A stretch of 64,000 nt of DNA from an uncultured Ruminococcus sp. (GTDB lineage Bacteria; Bacillota; Clostridia; Oscillospirales; Ruminococcaceae): the NCBI GenBank assembly GCA_902780505.1, contig CACZFN010000001.1, positions 62,001 through 126,000 on the forward strand. Direction: 5' to 3'. Shown here piece after piece: positions 55,543-63,748 of the stretch. The position numbers and the translations under genes were made by a program. Positions within the stretch are counted from its first letter, which is position 1, and the number at the start of each line of letters is the position of its first letter. The notes beneath the pieces were generated by a model. That model saw only the letters and a list, made by a program, of their open reading frames with translations, ran no database searches and was not told the DNA's origin.

Positions 55543-55571
55543 ATTATAACAGAATGATTACCAAAAGTCAA
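55543..55571 (-). promoter_or_regulatory. Promoter of the lipid kinase gene
   Basis: Minus-strand TTGACT (55566-55571), 17-base spacer, TATAAT (55543-55548). Confidence 0.78.
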
Positions 55572-55608
55572 TACATCAAGATATGCATATACAAAAAAGC
55601 TTGTCAGT

Positions 55609-56598
55609 TTATTCAAGCGTTACGATATCTATCCCCTTGAAATAGAATTTAAGGACAGACAGGTGATCTTTGCCTGTCTTAGCAAGTTCATTAGCGCCGT
55701 ACTGTGACATACCCACAAGGTGCCCGCACCCGCAGACGGTAAAAGTAAACTCACCGCCCGAATAGCTTATCTTAAAATGCGGGCTTCTCAGGTCAAGCAC
55801 TTTCATAAGGTCATAGCCGCTGACAACGAGCTTTTCATCACCTATCCCCACACCAAGAACAGTTCCCCCGCGGGAGGTCTCGCTGATATCGAGCCAGCTT
55901 GTTTCATCACCGTCAAAAGTAAGATCGGGATAAGCGTTTTCAAGTGCTTCTTTAAGTTCATTTGCGGATATGGTATACTTTTTACAATAATCCGGCGAGG
56001 AAGGATCAAATTCGCTTTCGACCGATTGCAGATACGGAATATCTATCCCCCATGCGTTTTCTGCACTTTCGGTAAAACCTGATGATATACCGTGAAAAGC
56101 CGATATTATAAGTTCGCCCTTATATTCGGCAACTTCTTTTTCAGCCTCTGAAACTGCTGATGATACCCGCTTAATTGCATCTTCTGCTTTATCACCGTAA
56201 AGGGCTTTGACAGATTCATTATCAAAAAACGGCTGATACACTTTGCTGTCAAGGCTGATATCAGCACCCGAAAGTGCAGGGGTGGCTTCACGCCTTTCGG
56301 CCTCTCTGCGGGAAAGGATATATGTATGTGCGAGGACAGCCTGTGCTTTAAGCGCTTCCTCCTCAAAATCATAAGGCATCTGTGCTAAAACTGCACCGAC
56401 AAGATAATCATGCAGGGAAAGTTCAATTATCTCACCGTTTTTTTCATCAAGTATCCTTACATTTTTGATATCGTCAAGCTTTTTGTCTATAACTGTTTCA
56501 CCTATTTCGTGGCTGTCCTTTTTAACAAGAAGTGCAAGCATTGGTATTATGCACAAAAACAGCAGGAATACAAGGGTTATCTGTAAATACTTTTTCAT
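55609..56598 (-). CDS. spoIID: SpoIID/LytB-domain protein
   Basis: SpoIID is a lytic transglycosylase that digests peptidoglycan during forespore engulfment. The 329-aa protein has one N-terminal membrane anchor (residues 6-24), the domain start LHDYLVGAVLAQMP, the catalytic-Glu region EEEALKAQAVLAHTYILS, FHGISSGFTESAENAWG with metal-ligand His, and CGCGHLVGMSQYGA near the end. The match is to SpoIID itself rather than to LytB-like amidase enhancers, but SpoIIQ, SpoIIM or SpoIIP are not nearby. The start is behind AAGGAG. Confidence 0.85.
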   Translation of the reverse strand: MKKYLQITLVFLLFLCIIPMLALLVKKDSHEIGETVIDKKLDDIKNVRILDEKNGEIIELSLHDYLVGAVLAQMPYDFEEEALKAQAVLAHTYILSRREAERREATPALSGADISLDSKVYQPFFDNESVKALYGDKAEDAIKRVSSAVSEAEKEVAEYKGELIISAFHGISSGFTESAENAWGIDIPYLQSVESEFDPSSPDYCKKYTISANELKEALENAYPDLTFDGDETSWLDISETSRGGTVLGVGIGDEKLVVSGYDLMKVLDLRSPHFKISYSGGEFTFTVCGCGHLVGMSQYGANELAKTGKDHLSVLKFYFKGIDIVTLE

Positions 56599-56648
56599 TT
56601 TGTCAACTCCTTTTTATAAGTATATGAAAAACAGGACGGGTTTATTCG

Positions 56649-56678
56649 TTGACAAAACACCTCGTGCTGTGGTATAAT
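56649..56678 (+). promoter_or_regulatory. Promoter of thioesterase-ahcY
   Basis: TTGACA (56649-56654), 18-base spacer, TATAAT (56673-56678). Confidence 0.85.
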
Positions 56679-56718
56679 ATTTGCAGTGACCTGTATTTTT
56701 ATAAAGGGGTGTGGAAGA

Positions 56719-57153
56719 ATGGATATAAAGCCTTACAAACGGCACGCATACTATTACGAAACTGACAAAATGGGCATCGTGCACCACTCAAACTATGTAA
56801 GGATACTTGAAGAAGCAAGGGTTGACCTTATGACACAGCTTATGATACCTTTTCGTGAAGTTGAAGCAAGGGGGCTTATGATACCTGTTCTCGGTGTAAA
56901 CCTTGAATACAAATACCCTTTGAGATTTGATGACGAATTTGAAGTAGATTGCAGGATAGAAGAATTCAACGGCTGTAAGTTTACGATAAGCTATACGGTA
57001 TTTAATGTGACAGAGGGGAAACTATCACTGACAGCACAGACAAAGCACTGTTTTACCGATGAAAGACTTATACCTGTAAGGCTTAAAAAGAAACAGCCCG
57101 ATATATATGAAAAATTTGAAGAATTTTATAAAAGAAAGGACGATCTGTCGTGA
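56719..57153 (+). CDS. Hotdog-fold acyl-CoA thioesterase (YbgC/4HBT-like)
   Basis: A 144-aa hotdog thioesterase. The active-site region YYETDKMGIVHHSNYVRILEE carries the Asp and the conserved HHSNY sequence of the 4-hydroxybenzoyl-CoA thioesterase/YbgC group. I set the ATG at 56719 behind GGGGTG; the frame opens at 56686. The stop overlaps the GTG start of ahcY by four bases (GTGA), so the two are translationally coupled. The acyl-CoA substrate is not predictable. Confidence 0.9.
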   Translation: MDIKPYKRHAYYYETDKMGIVHHSNYVRILEEARVDLMTQLMIPFREVEARGLMIPVLGVNLEYKYPLRFDDEFEVDCRIEEFNGCKFTISYTVFNVTEGKLSLTAQTKHCFTDERLIPVRLKKKQPDIYEKFEEFYKRKDDLS

Positions 57154-58406
57154 GTATTATAAGAGATGAATCACTTTGGGAAAGCGGAGAAAGAAAAATA
57201 AACTGGGTAAGGGGCAATATGCCGCTTTTAAACGGACTGGAGGAACGCTTTAAAAAAGAAAAGCCGTTTGAAGGGCTAAAAGTTGCTTTATCGGTACACC
57301 TTGAAGCAAAAACCGCTTACCTTTGCGAGGTACTTGCAGCAGGCGGTGCTCAGATGTATGTGACGGGTTCAAACCCGCTCTCCACACAGGATGATGTTGC
57401 TGCGGGGCTTGTTCATGCGGGGCTTAATGTATTTGCATGGCATGGTGCAACAGCAGAGGAATACCACAGCCACATTTCACAAGTGGTAAAGATAGGGCCG
57501 AACATCATAATTGACGACGGCGGCGATCTTGTAAATATGATACACAACGAATATCCCGAACTTATTGACGGCGTTATCGGCGGGTGCGAGGAAACAACTA
57601 CGGGCATTATAAGGCTTGTTGCCATGAACAAGGAACGTGCACTGAAGTTCCCGATGGTGCTTGTAAACAACGCAAGGTGCAAATACCTGTTTGATAACCG
57701 CTATGGCACAGGGCAGAGTGTATGGGACGGCATAAACCGCACGACAAACCTGATCGTAGCCGGAAAGAATGTTGTGGTTGCAGGCTACGGCTGGTGCGGC
57801 AAGGGTGTTGCAATGCGGGCAAAAGGTCTGGGCGCAAAGGTGATAGTATGCGAAGTTGATCCCGTAAAGGCTGCCGAAGCCGTCATGGACGGTTTTACTG
57901 TAATGAAAATGACCGAAGCCGCAAAGAAGGGCGATCTGTTTGTGACTGTCACAGGCTGCAAGGACGTTATATGCAAGGATTCGTTTATGAATATGAAAGA
58001 CGGTGCGATACTTTGCAATGCAGGTCATTTTGACTGCGAGGTCAATGTAGCAGAGCTTGAAAGCATTGCTAAGAAAAAGTTCCTTGCAAGAAACAATATC
58101 GACGGGTATACGCTTGAAAACGGCAGGACACTTTACGTTATCGGCGAAGGCAGACTTGTAAACCTTGCGGCAGGCGACGGCCACCCTGCTGAAATAATGG
58201 ATATGTCTTTTGCTATACAGGCACTTTCTGCTTTATATCTTGCACAGCACAGGGAAGAAAAGCGTGAGATAGGCGATATGGTCATTGGCGTACCTGAAAG
58301 TGTCGACAATGAAGTTGCGACTGAAAAACTAAGGCACTGGGGCTTTGAGATAGACAAACTCACACCCGAACAGGAAAAGTATTTAAACAGCTGGAATGTC
58401 GAATAA
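57150..58406 (+). CDS. ahcY: S-adenosylhomocysteine hydrolase
   Basis: AhcY splits S-adenosylhomocysteine to adenosine and homocysteine, relieving methyltransferase inhibition. The 418-aa protein has VALSVHLEAKTAYLCE, GGCEETTTG, the NAD fold VVVAGYGWCGKGVAMRAKG and CNAGHFDCEV. At 418 aa it is the short form, without the insertion seen in most 430-490-aa enzymes. The start codon is GTG at 57150. Many Firmicutes instead use Pfs/LuxS; metA in this window would use the regenerated homocysteine route. Confidence 0.95.
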   Translation: MSIIRDESLWESGERKINWVRGNMPLLNGLEERFKKEKPFEGLKVALSVHLEAKTAYLCEVLAAGGAQMYVTGSNPLSTQDDVAAGLVHAGLNVFAWHGATAEEYHSHISQVVKIGPNIIIDDGGDLVNMIHNEYPELIDGVIGGCEETTTGIIRLVAMNKERALKFPMVLVNNARCKYLFDNRYGTGQSVWDGINRTTNLIVAGKNVVVAGYGWCGKGVAMRAKGLGAKVIVCEVDPVKAAEAVMDGFTVMKMTEAAKKGDLFVTVTGCKDVICKDSFMNMKDGAILCNAGHFDCEVNVAELESIAKKKFLARNNIDGYTLENGRTLYVIGEGRLVNLAAGDGHPAEIMDMSFAIQALSALYLAQHREEKREIGDMVIGVPESVDNEVATEKLRHWGFEIDKLTPEQEKYLNSWNVE

Positions 58407-58422
58407 TCTGAAAGAGTTTTAG

Positions 58423-58450
58423 GGCACATTTTTTAATGTGCCTTTTTTTT
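58423..58450 (+). terminator. Terminator after ahcY
   Basis: GGCACATT / AATGTGCC stem, 4-base loop, eight T residues. Confidence 0.9.
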
Positions 58451-58740
58451 ACAAACTCCTCCCCTCTATGCTGATCCTTGCAGCGAAACTGCATATCAGC
58501 TTTATGACAGCCAAACGAACCTGCGATGTATTTACGATCTTTATGTCTGTCTGCGTCGTGCCGATTTTTACTACAGCTTTTGCTGCTTCGGCGAGGAATT
58601 CGGGCGGCGCGGGTATCTGGGCCAAAAGCCTGAAGCACCGACGGGTACAACGGGCGCTATAGTTTTTGGCGGGATAATACGGTAATACCTACAGCAATAA
58701 TAGATGCCTGCAAAGTAAACACCGAGCTAAAGTTCTGCAT
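58449..58740 (-). pseudogene. Decayed gene fragment, frameshifted
   Basis: Three consecutive protein-like stretches occur on the minus strand in different frames: NFSSVFTLQASIIAVGITV from an ATG at 58740, then IIPPKTIAPVVPVGASGF, then LAQIPAPPEFLAEAAKAVVK continuing to a stop at 58449. Each lacks the others' continuity, and no SD precedes the ATG. It ends against the palindromic element at 58750, so an insertion or deletion probably removed its 5' part. The family is not recognised. The rest of the 421-base gap 58407-58827 is the ahcY terminator and the element. Confidence 0.45.
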
Positions 58741-58749
58741 GAATAAAAA

Positions 58750-58810
58750 ACGAATAGTGGATAGCCAGGGTATCCGCTTTGCGGTGTTGCCTTAACTATT
58801 CACTATTCGT
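58750..58810. repeat. Palindromic element, also terminator-like for the repeat protein gene
   Basis: ACGAATAGTGGATAG and CTATTCACTATTCGT are inverted 15-base arms with one mismatch around an inner CCGC/GCGG hairpin. Read on the minus strand it is followed by TTTTTTATT, so it can terminate the repeat-protein transcript. Size and layout also resemble a short mobile palindrome. Confidence 0.55.
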
Positions 58811-58827
58811 TATTTTATATTCATTTT

Positions 58828-60984
58828 TCAGTTTGCAGCCACGCCGCTGCTGTCAAGCTGTATGCCGTCAACTTTCTGTCCTCTTAGCATTACACCCTTT
58901 TCATTGAAGTAATACTTCTTGCCGTCGATAGTCTTCCAGCCTGTTGCGGCAACGCCGTTTCCGTCGCAGTAGAACTTATGCCCGTTATAGACCGTCCACC
59001 CCTCTGTTATAACGCCATTATCGCCGAAGCAGTATAGCTTGCCGTCAATTGTTTTTATACCGGTTACTATTGCACCGTTATCGCTGTAATAGCGTTTTCC
59101 GCCGTGTTCGACAAAGCCCTTTTGCAGCTTGCCGTCAGAGCCAAAACTGTACACACTGCTGCCAAGTGTCACAAGGCCTTTGACTGCCTTGCTGTCCTTA
59201 CCGAAGTAATAAGCAGCCCCGCCGACATTCACCCACTTATCGGCAACTGCACCGCTTGTGTCTATATAGTAGATATCGTCGCCGTGTTTTTGCAGCCCAA
59301 GCTGCATTTTGCCGTCATCATCAAAAAGCAGCATAGTTTCCTTTATCTTCTGCCAGCCCTTTACGGCATAACCGTCCTTGCCAAAGTAATAGATATACCC
59401 GTTGCGGCTTTTGAATGCCTCGGTAACGAACTTACCGTCCTCGCCGTATTTAAGACCTTTTGAGGTTTCCGTAAAGCCCTCGGGCAGAACGCCGTCGCCT
59501 TCAAAGTTATACTCCTTATCGCCGATTTTTATTGTACCGTGAGCCATAACGCCGAAGTCGCCGAAATAATACTTCTTACCGTCTATCTCCTGCCAGCCTG
59601 TAAGCTTTTCACCTGTGCTTTCGTCAAAGCAGAACGTAACGCCGTCCTCCTTATAGAACCCTGATACAACTACGCCCGTTGATTTATCGGTATAGCCAGT
59701 TTTAAAAAGCTTCTTTTCAAGCTTTTTAAAAGCATCATATTCGATTTCTTCATATGTGCCCTTTTTCGGTTCAAAGCTATAGCTTGCCGGCTCGGTATCT
59801 GTTTTATCCTTATACTTTATTTTATCAAGGTAAGCCGTCTGTTTTGCCTTATAGTCATCACTCTGCGAATTATAATCACACCAGCCCCTGACCTGCAAAT
59901 TCTTTGAGTTAAAGAAATAATACTTGTCGTCGATATAAGTAAACCCTATAGCAAGTGCGCCCGTATTGCCGCAGTAATACTGCTTTTTATCTATCTTCTG
60001 CCAGCCGGTCAGCAGTCTGTACTTGCTGTCGAAATAATACTTCCTGCCGTTTATATCGGTAAAGCCCTTTGCGCACGTACCGTCTGCAAGGAGGTAATAC
60101 TTATACCCATTTTCATCATGCCAGCCATGCGTCATCTGCCCGTTATCCTCAAAGTGGTAACGCTTGCCGTCAAGTTCAGCCCAGCCTGTCGTCAGCAGAC
60201 CGTCGTCCTCAAAGTGATAGTTTTCCTTGTTGATCGTCTGCCAGCCTGTATAAACCTCACCCGACTGCGGATCACCGTAATAAAAGCTGTCCCCTATCTT
60301 GAACCACGATTTATTTATTACACCGCCTGCATCGCAGTAATACCTTCTGCCGTCAAGTACAAGCCAGCCATAATGCATTTTTCCGTCGTCATCAAAGTAA
60401 TAGGGTATCGAGTCGATATCAACAAACCCCTTGACCATTGTGCCGTCATCAAGGAAGTAATACTGGTTATCATTTATCTTAGCCCAGCCTGTAAGCTTTT
60501 TGCCGGACGCATCATAGTAGAAGGAATCATCACCCTCCTGCGAGAAGCCGTCAAAGGTATATCCGTGGTCATCAAAGAAATACTGCGAACCGTTGAGGTC
60601 AACAAGACCTGTCCTGAATATCCCTGTTTCAGGGGAAAGGTAGTAAAGCTCGCCGTCTATCTCCGTTTCGCCCCTTTGGATAACACCTGAGCTGTCAAGG
60701 TAGTAGGTATAGCCTTCATATTCCTGCCAGCCCGAAAGCGTATAACCCTCCTCCGAGAAAATATAGTCAGAATTATTGATAGTATTATACCCCACAGCCC
60801 TCACACCGTCATCAAGGATATAGAACCTGTTGCCGTTTTTATCGGTATGCCAGCCGTCGGAATAGTTTGACCTGTAGTAAAAATACCCCGCAAAGCCCCC
60901 GCCGACAGCGCCCGAGCACGCAAGCACAGTTATAACGGCACTTAATGTGCCTGCTTTTCTTCGTATCCGCGCTTTAGATGCCAT
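58828..60984 (-). CDS. Membrane-anchored cell-wall/glucan-binding repeat protein
   Basis: A 718-aa protein made almost wholly of tandem repeats of about 20 residues of the choline/glucan-binding type (units such as GWQEIDGKKYYFGDFGVMAHG, here split: G-W-x5-G-x-x-YYF). The N terminus (RRKAGTLSAVITVLACSGAVG onward) is basic then hydrophobic, at residues about 12-38, and looks like an anchor. The repeats are interrupted once, at about 395-450, by a charged segment with KYKDKTDTEPASYSFEPKK. No catalytic domain is seen, so it is probably a surface adhesin or scaffold. The start at 60984 follows AAAGGAAA. Confidence 0.87.
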   Translation of the reverse strand: MASKARIRRKAGTLSAVITVLACSGAVGGGFAGYFYYRSNYSDGWHTDKNGNRFYILDDGVRAVGYNTINNSDYIFSEEGYTLSGWQEYEGYTYYLDSSGVIQRGETEIDGELYYLSPETGIFRTGLVDLNGSQYFFDDHGYTFDGFSQEGDDSFYYDASGKKLTGWAKINDNQYYFLDDGTMVKGFVDIDSIPYYFDDDGKMHYGWLVLDGRRYYCDAGGVINKSWFKIGDSFYYGDPQSGEVYTGWQTINKENYHFEDDGLLTTGWAELDGKRYHFEDNGQMTHGWHDENGYKYYLLADGTCAKGFTDINGRKYYFDSKYRLLTGWQKIDKKQYYCGNTGALAIGFTYIDDKYYFFNSKNLQVRGWCDYNSQSDDYKAKQTAYLDKIKYKDKTDTEPASYSFEPKKGTYEEIEYDAFKKLEKKLFKTGYTDKSTGVVVSGFYKEDGVTFCFDESTGEKLTGWQEIDGKKYYFGDFGVMAHGTIKIGDKEYNFEGDGVLPEGFTETSKGLKYGEDGKFVTEAFKSRNGYIYYFGKDGYAVKGWQKIKETMLLFDDDGKMQLGLQKHGDDIYYIDTSGAVADKWVNVGGAAYYFGKDSKAVKGLVTLGSSVYSFGSDGKLQKGFVEHGGKRYYSDNGAIVTGIKTIDGKLYCFGDNGVITEGWTVYNGHKFYCDGNGVAATGWKTIDGKKYYFNEKGVMLRGQKVDGIQLDSSGVAAN

Positions 60985-61021
60985 AAGAGATTTCCTTTCA
61001 TTGATTTCATATACACATAAT

Positions 61022-61050
61022 ATTATACCACAGCTTATCTCATTAATCAA
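61022..61050 (-). promoter_or_regulatory. Promoter of the repeat protein gene
   Basis: Minus-strand TTGATT (61045-61050), 17-base spacer, TATAAT (61022-61027). Confidence 0.75.
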
Positions 61051-61142
61051 GTGAAAGCTTTGTGAAATATTTTTTGGGGCGTACTAAATTGCAAGACTTA
61101 CAAAAAACACCAATGCCGTCCTCCATTCAACGCATGATCCTG

Positions 61143-62231
61143 TCAGCTTTTCTTTTTTGAAAGTGTATCATTTATAAATTCATAAACGCTTTTGCCGTCA
61201 TCGCGTGCGCTGTTTATTATCCATTCCTGTGCAGCGGCAGAGGAATTGAATGTCTTTATAAAAAAGCGCCATACGATAAATTCGATACTGCCGAGGACAA
61301 GCGCAAAAAACACTGTGTCATACAACGTGCTGTCAATGGCGACATTTATTATCATAACTGCAACTATCACTGCCATAAAGATAGTAAACCACTTATTGCC
61401 CGAACGGTTTGAACTTAGTATTTTATTTACTTTCCTTTCAAAGTCCTGCTCTGTTTTGCCCTTTTTTATCATTCTGTCGTGAATTCTGCCCCAGCTTTCA
61501 AGGGTTATGCTTCTTGTCATTTCATCATCTATATGCGCACGCACAGACTTTTCGTATATCTGTTTTTTGATGTTTCTTACGGTACCGTATGTCTTATACC
61601 TGTACACCGCCCTTAAAACAAGAAAAACAGTTATATACAAAGCACTTACTATACAGGTGACAAATACGCTTAAACTTATAAATGAAAGCTTATCCTTGAA
61701 GTTTTCATACAAAACAAGCTCACCAGCGAGCAGGACAGCTTCAAGTCCCAGAACCGCAGCAAGCCACCTGCCCATATTCGCCTTTCTGGTCCTGCCCAGA
61801 AAAGGCGAAAAAAACTTAGACGATATTACACTTACAAGTACGCCTGGTGCAAACCCGCCGAAAACTGCCCCGAAGCCGAAGCTGCCGTTAAAAAACATAT
61901 CCTTAGGCTTATCTGCGGCAAAAATATCTATCACTGCAAATATCAAAACAAGCACTGCAAGCCTGTAAACAGCCGACAGAATATCTATGATGCGTTCCTT
62001 TACACCGTAATCGGAGAAAAACCCCCGCAGGAAGCTGTCAATGTCGCTTCCTGTAATGCGTTTTACCGGTGTGCCCTCGCTCTGCGCGGTTTTTAACATA
62101 TCAAAAAGCTCGTTCATCTGTTCTTCTATCATTTCATCTGTATAGCCCTTCATAACGGCATAGGTGCATACACGCTGATAAGCGTCCTTATACTCTCCGT
62201 TTAAAGCTGCATCAAGGTTTAAATAATTCAT
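61143..62231 (-). CDS. DUF1048-like integral membrane protein, PadR partner
   Basis: A 362-aa protein. The N-terminal 75 residues form a soluble helical domain (DAYQRVCTYAVMKGYTDEM, LFDMLKTAQSEG, ITGSDIDSFLRGF) like DUF1048, followed by about six hydrophobic segments (near 88, 120, 157, 185, 283 and 303) and a soluble tail. It starts 13 bases after padR and shares its operator-controlled promoter. PadR plus DUF1048/DUF1700 membrane proteins are a recurring two-gene module in Firmicutes. The signal sensed or exported is unknown. Confidence 0.75.
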   Translation of the reverse strand: MNYLNLDAALNGEYKDAYQRVCTYAVMKGYTDEMIEEQMNELFDMLKTAQSEGTPVKRITGSDIDSFLRGFFSDYGVKERIIDILSAVYRLAVLVLIFAVIDIFAADKPKDMFFNGSFGFGAVFGGFAPGVLVSVISSKFFSPFLGRTRKANMGRWLAAVLGLEAVLLAGELVLYENFKDKLSFISLSVFVTCIVSALYITVFLVLRAVYRYKTYGTVRNIKKQIYEKSVRAHIDDEMTRSITLESWGRIHDRMIKKGKTEQDFERKVNKILSSNRSGNKWFTIFMAVIVAVMIINVAIDSTLYDTVFFALVLGSIEFIVWRFFIKTFNSSAAAQEWIINSARDDGKSVYEFINDTLSKKKS

Positions 62232-62244
62232 AGTACCCTTCCTT

Positions 62245-62559
62245 TCAAAACAGTATCTTTTCAGCGCTTTGACTTATTGCTTTATATCTTGCTTTGAAAT
62301 CTTCAAGCGCCTGTGTCCCCGCCTGCGTTATGCTGTAATACTTCCTTATCGGCCCGAGAGGAGATTTTGCCCTCCGGCAGCTTATCAGCCCGCCCTTGTC
62401 AAGCCTTGTGATCACCGGGTAGAGCGTCCCCTCCCCAATATCTGCAAGGCCCGCAGCTTCAAGGTCCTGTAATATTTCATAGCCGTATGTTTCGCCCCTT
62501 GCTATGATGCTCAGCACGCAGCCCTCAAGTATCCCTTTTAACAGCTGTGCGTTATCCAT
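62245..62559 (-). CDS. PadR-family transcriptional regulator
   Basis: A 104-aa PadR-type winged-helix repressor: LLKGILEGCVLSIIARGETYGYEI with the recognition elements, IGEGTLYPVITRLDKGGLI and RKYYSITQAGTQALEDF. The small size places it in the subfamily 2 type with a single C-terminal helix for dimerisation. The ATG follows GGAGAG. Three palindromes overlap its promoter, so it almost certainly represses its own operon with the membrane protein. Confidence 0.94.
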   Translation of the reverse strand: MDNAQLLKGILEGCVLSIIARGETYGYEILQDLEAAGLADIGEGTLYPVITRLDKGGLISCRRAKSPLGPIRKYYSITQAGTQALEDFKARYKAISQSAEKILF

Positions 62560-62580
62560 ATCGCTCTCTCCTGTATCCCA

Positions 62581-62601
62581 CTACTTTGTAAAGCCAAGTA
62601 G
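62581..62601. promoter_or_regulatory. PadR operator copy 1
   Basis: CTACTTTG-N6-CAAGTAG, 21 bp, in the 5' untranslated region of padR. Confidence 0.8.
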
Positions 62602-62617
62602 TTCTGTTTTTCAAAAG

Positions 62618-62638
62618 CTACTTTGCTTTACCAAGTAG
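62618..62638. promoter_or_regulatory. PadR operator copy 2
   Basis: CTACTTTG-N6-CAAGTAG, 21 bp, immediately downstream of the -10 box at the predicted transcription start. Confidence 0.8.
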
Positions 62639-62647
62639 CTTATATAT

Positions 62648-62676
62648 AATATAACACACCTACTTTGCATTGTCAA
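62648..62676 (-). promoter_or_regulatory. padR promoter
   Basis: Minus-strand TTGACA (62671-62676), 17-base spacer, TATATT (62648-62653). The -35 box is embedded in operator copy 3. Confidence 0.82.
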
Positions 62677-62680
62677 GTAG
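62660..62680. promoter_or_regulatory. PadR operator copy 3
   Basis: CTACTTTG-N6-CAAGTAG, 21 bp, overlapping the -35 box. Confidence 0.8.
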
Positions 62681-62904
62681 GTGTGATGATTTTTTTACAA
62701 TTTGTTAGTTATATGCAAAATTGCCGTCTATTATTATGCAAAAGCACCAAAACCAACGCAATGCCTCACAAAGTTCGGGGAGCAGATACACTTAGCTCAG
62801 CTTTTCTGTGCATTATTACGGAAAATATGCAGGCAGATGTCCCTCAAAGCCGTTAGGCGCTCTTTGCGCAGTGCACCCTTAACAATTCAGCTGATATACG
62901 CATA
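62681..62904. other. Gene-free stretch, possibly an intergenic repeat
   Basis: No start codon with SD, no protein-like frame longer than about 60 codons with good composition, and no strong hairpin. Its mixed composition, unlike the AT-rich promoters around, suggests a remnant or dispersed repeat, but I cannot show a second copy here. Confidence 0.3.
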
Positions 62905-63384
62905 TTATAAATCAACGTGGGCGCACATTATCCCATTCGGGGTGATATCAATAAACGCATAGCTTGCTGCAAGGCCGTCACGAGGTAAAGCTGCGCTTCC
63001 GGGGTTTAATATGTAAACGCCCTGCCCGGTATATTCATAGTGTCTGCAATGGGTGTGCCCGAACAGAACTATCTTTGCGCCGAGTTCCTTTGCCTTAGCC
63101 TTCAGCTTAGCAGTCGAATACCTGACATCATACCTGTGCCCGTGGGTATAAAAAACACGCATCCCGCCGATCAAAGCCACATCAGCGCTTGGCCTCAGTG
63201 CACCAAAATCACAGTTGCCGCTTACACTAAGTATCTTTTTGTCGGGGTAGATCGCCTTGATATCTTCAAGCTCGTCAAGCCCGTCACCCAGAAACACAAA
63301 ACAGTCGGCGCTGTTATTGCGCTTAAAGATCTTATGCATAGCTGAAAAATTGCCGTGCGTATCGGAAAATACAATGATCCTCAA
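62905..63384 (-). CDS. YfcE/MJ0936-type phosphodiesterase
   Basis: A 159-aa metallophosphoesterase with FSDTHGN, FLGDGLDELED, SVSGNCDFG, YTHGHRYDV and LFGHTHCRHYE, the complete metal-ligand set of the YfcE family of small phosphodiesterases. The start codon is TTG at 63384, six bases after GGAGGG; TATAAT lies at 63415-63420. The natural substrate is unknown. Confidence 0.92.
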   Translation of the reverse strand: MRIIVFSDTHGNFSAMHKIFKRNNSADCFVFLGDGLDELEDIKAIYPDKKILSVSGNCDFGALRPSADVALIGGMRVFYTHGHRYDVRYSTAKLKAKAKELGAKIVLFGHTHCRHYEYTGQGVYILNPGSAALPRDGLAASYAFIDITPNGIMCAHVDL

Positions 63385-63498
63385 AGCAAACCCTCCCCCT
63401 GAATTATTTTGTTTATTATATCATAAATATATTAATAAACTATAAGGCGGTTATAAACTTTGTAAATGATATTTTTTTAACGAAAGAGGTAGATTTTT

Positions 63499-63744
63499 AT
63501 GAACGGACAGTTTGACAATAAAGCACTTAAACAGCTTATAAGTATGGCGGCAGGCAAGCTTGGCACAACCCCCGAAAAGCTTGAAGCACAGATACAGGAC
63601 GGCACACTTGAAAGGGCAATAAACAATATGACGGGCGACAACGGCAGGATACTTCAAAACGCCATGAAGGATCCGAAAACAGCAGAGCGCTATCTCAACT
63701 CCCCTGCTGCAAAGGGTATTTACCGCAAGCTTGGAGGGAAATAG
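63499..63744 (+). CDS. Uncharacterised small helical protein, 81 aa
   Basis: The ATG follows AAAGAGG. The product is hydrophilic and predicted mostly helical (ALKQLISMAAGKLGTTPEKL, NAMKDPKTAERYLNSPAAK), with no signal, membrane segment or Cys. It is followed 4 bases later by another small gene in the same direction with a strong SD, so the two form an operon. I recall similar pairs in Ruminococcaceae genomes but know no function. Confidence 0.75.
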   Translation: MNGQFDNKALKQLISMAAGKLGTTPEKLEAQIQDGTLERAINNMTGDNGRILQNAMKDPKTAERYLNSPAAKGIYRKLGGK

Positions 63745-63748
63745 CCGC

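Noticed and set aside
57477-58184. Minus-strand 235-codon frame inside ahcY
   Set aside because: It lies wholly within a well-supported gene, with no SD and no family features.
59000-60900. CRISPR-like periodicity
   Set aside because: The periodicity is from coding repeats of about 20 residues in the cell-wall-binding protein; repeats are degenerate at DNA level and have no spacers.
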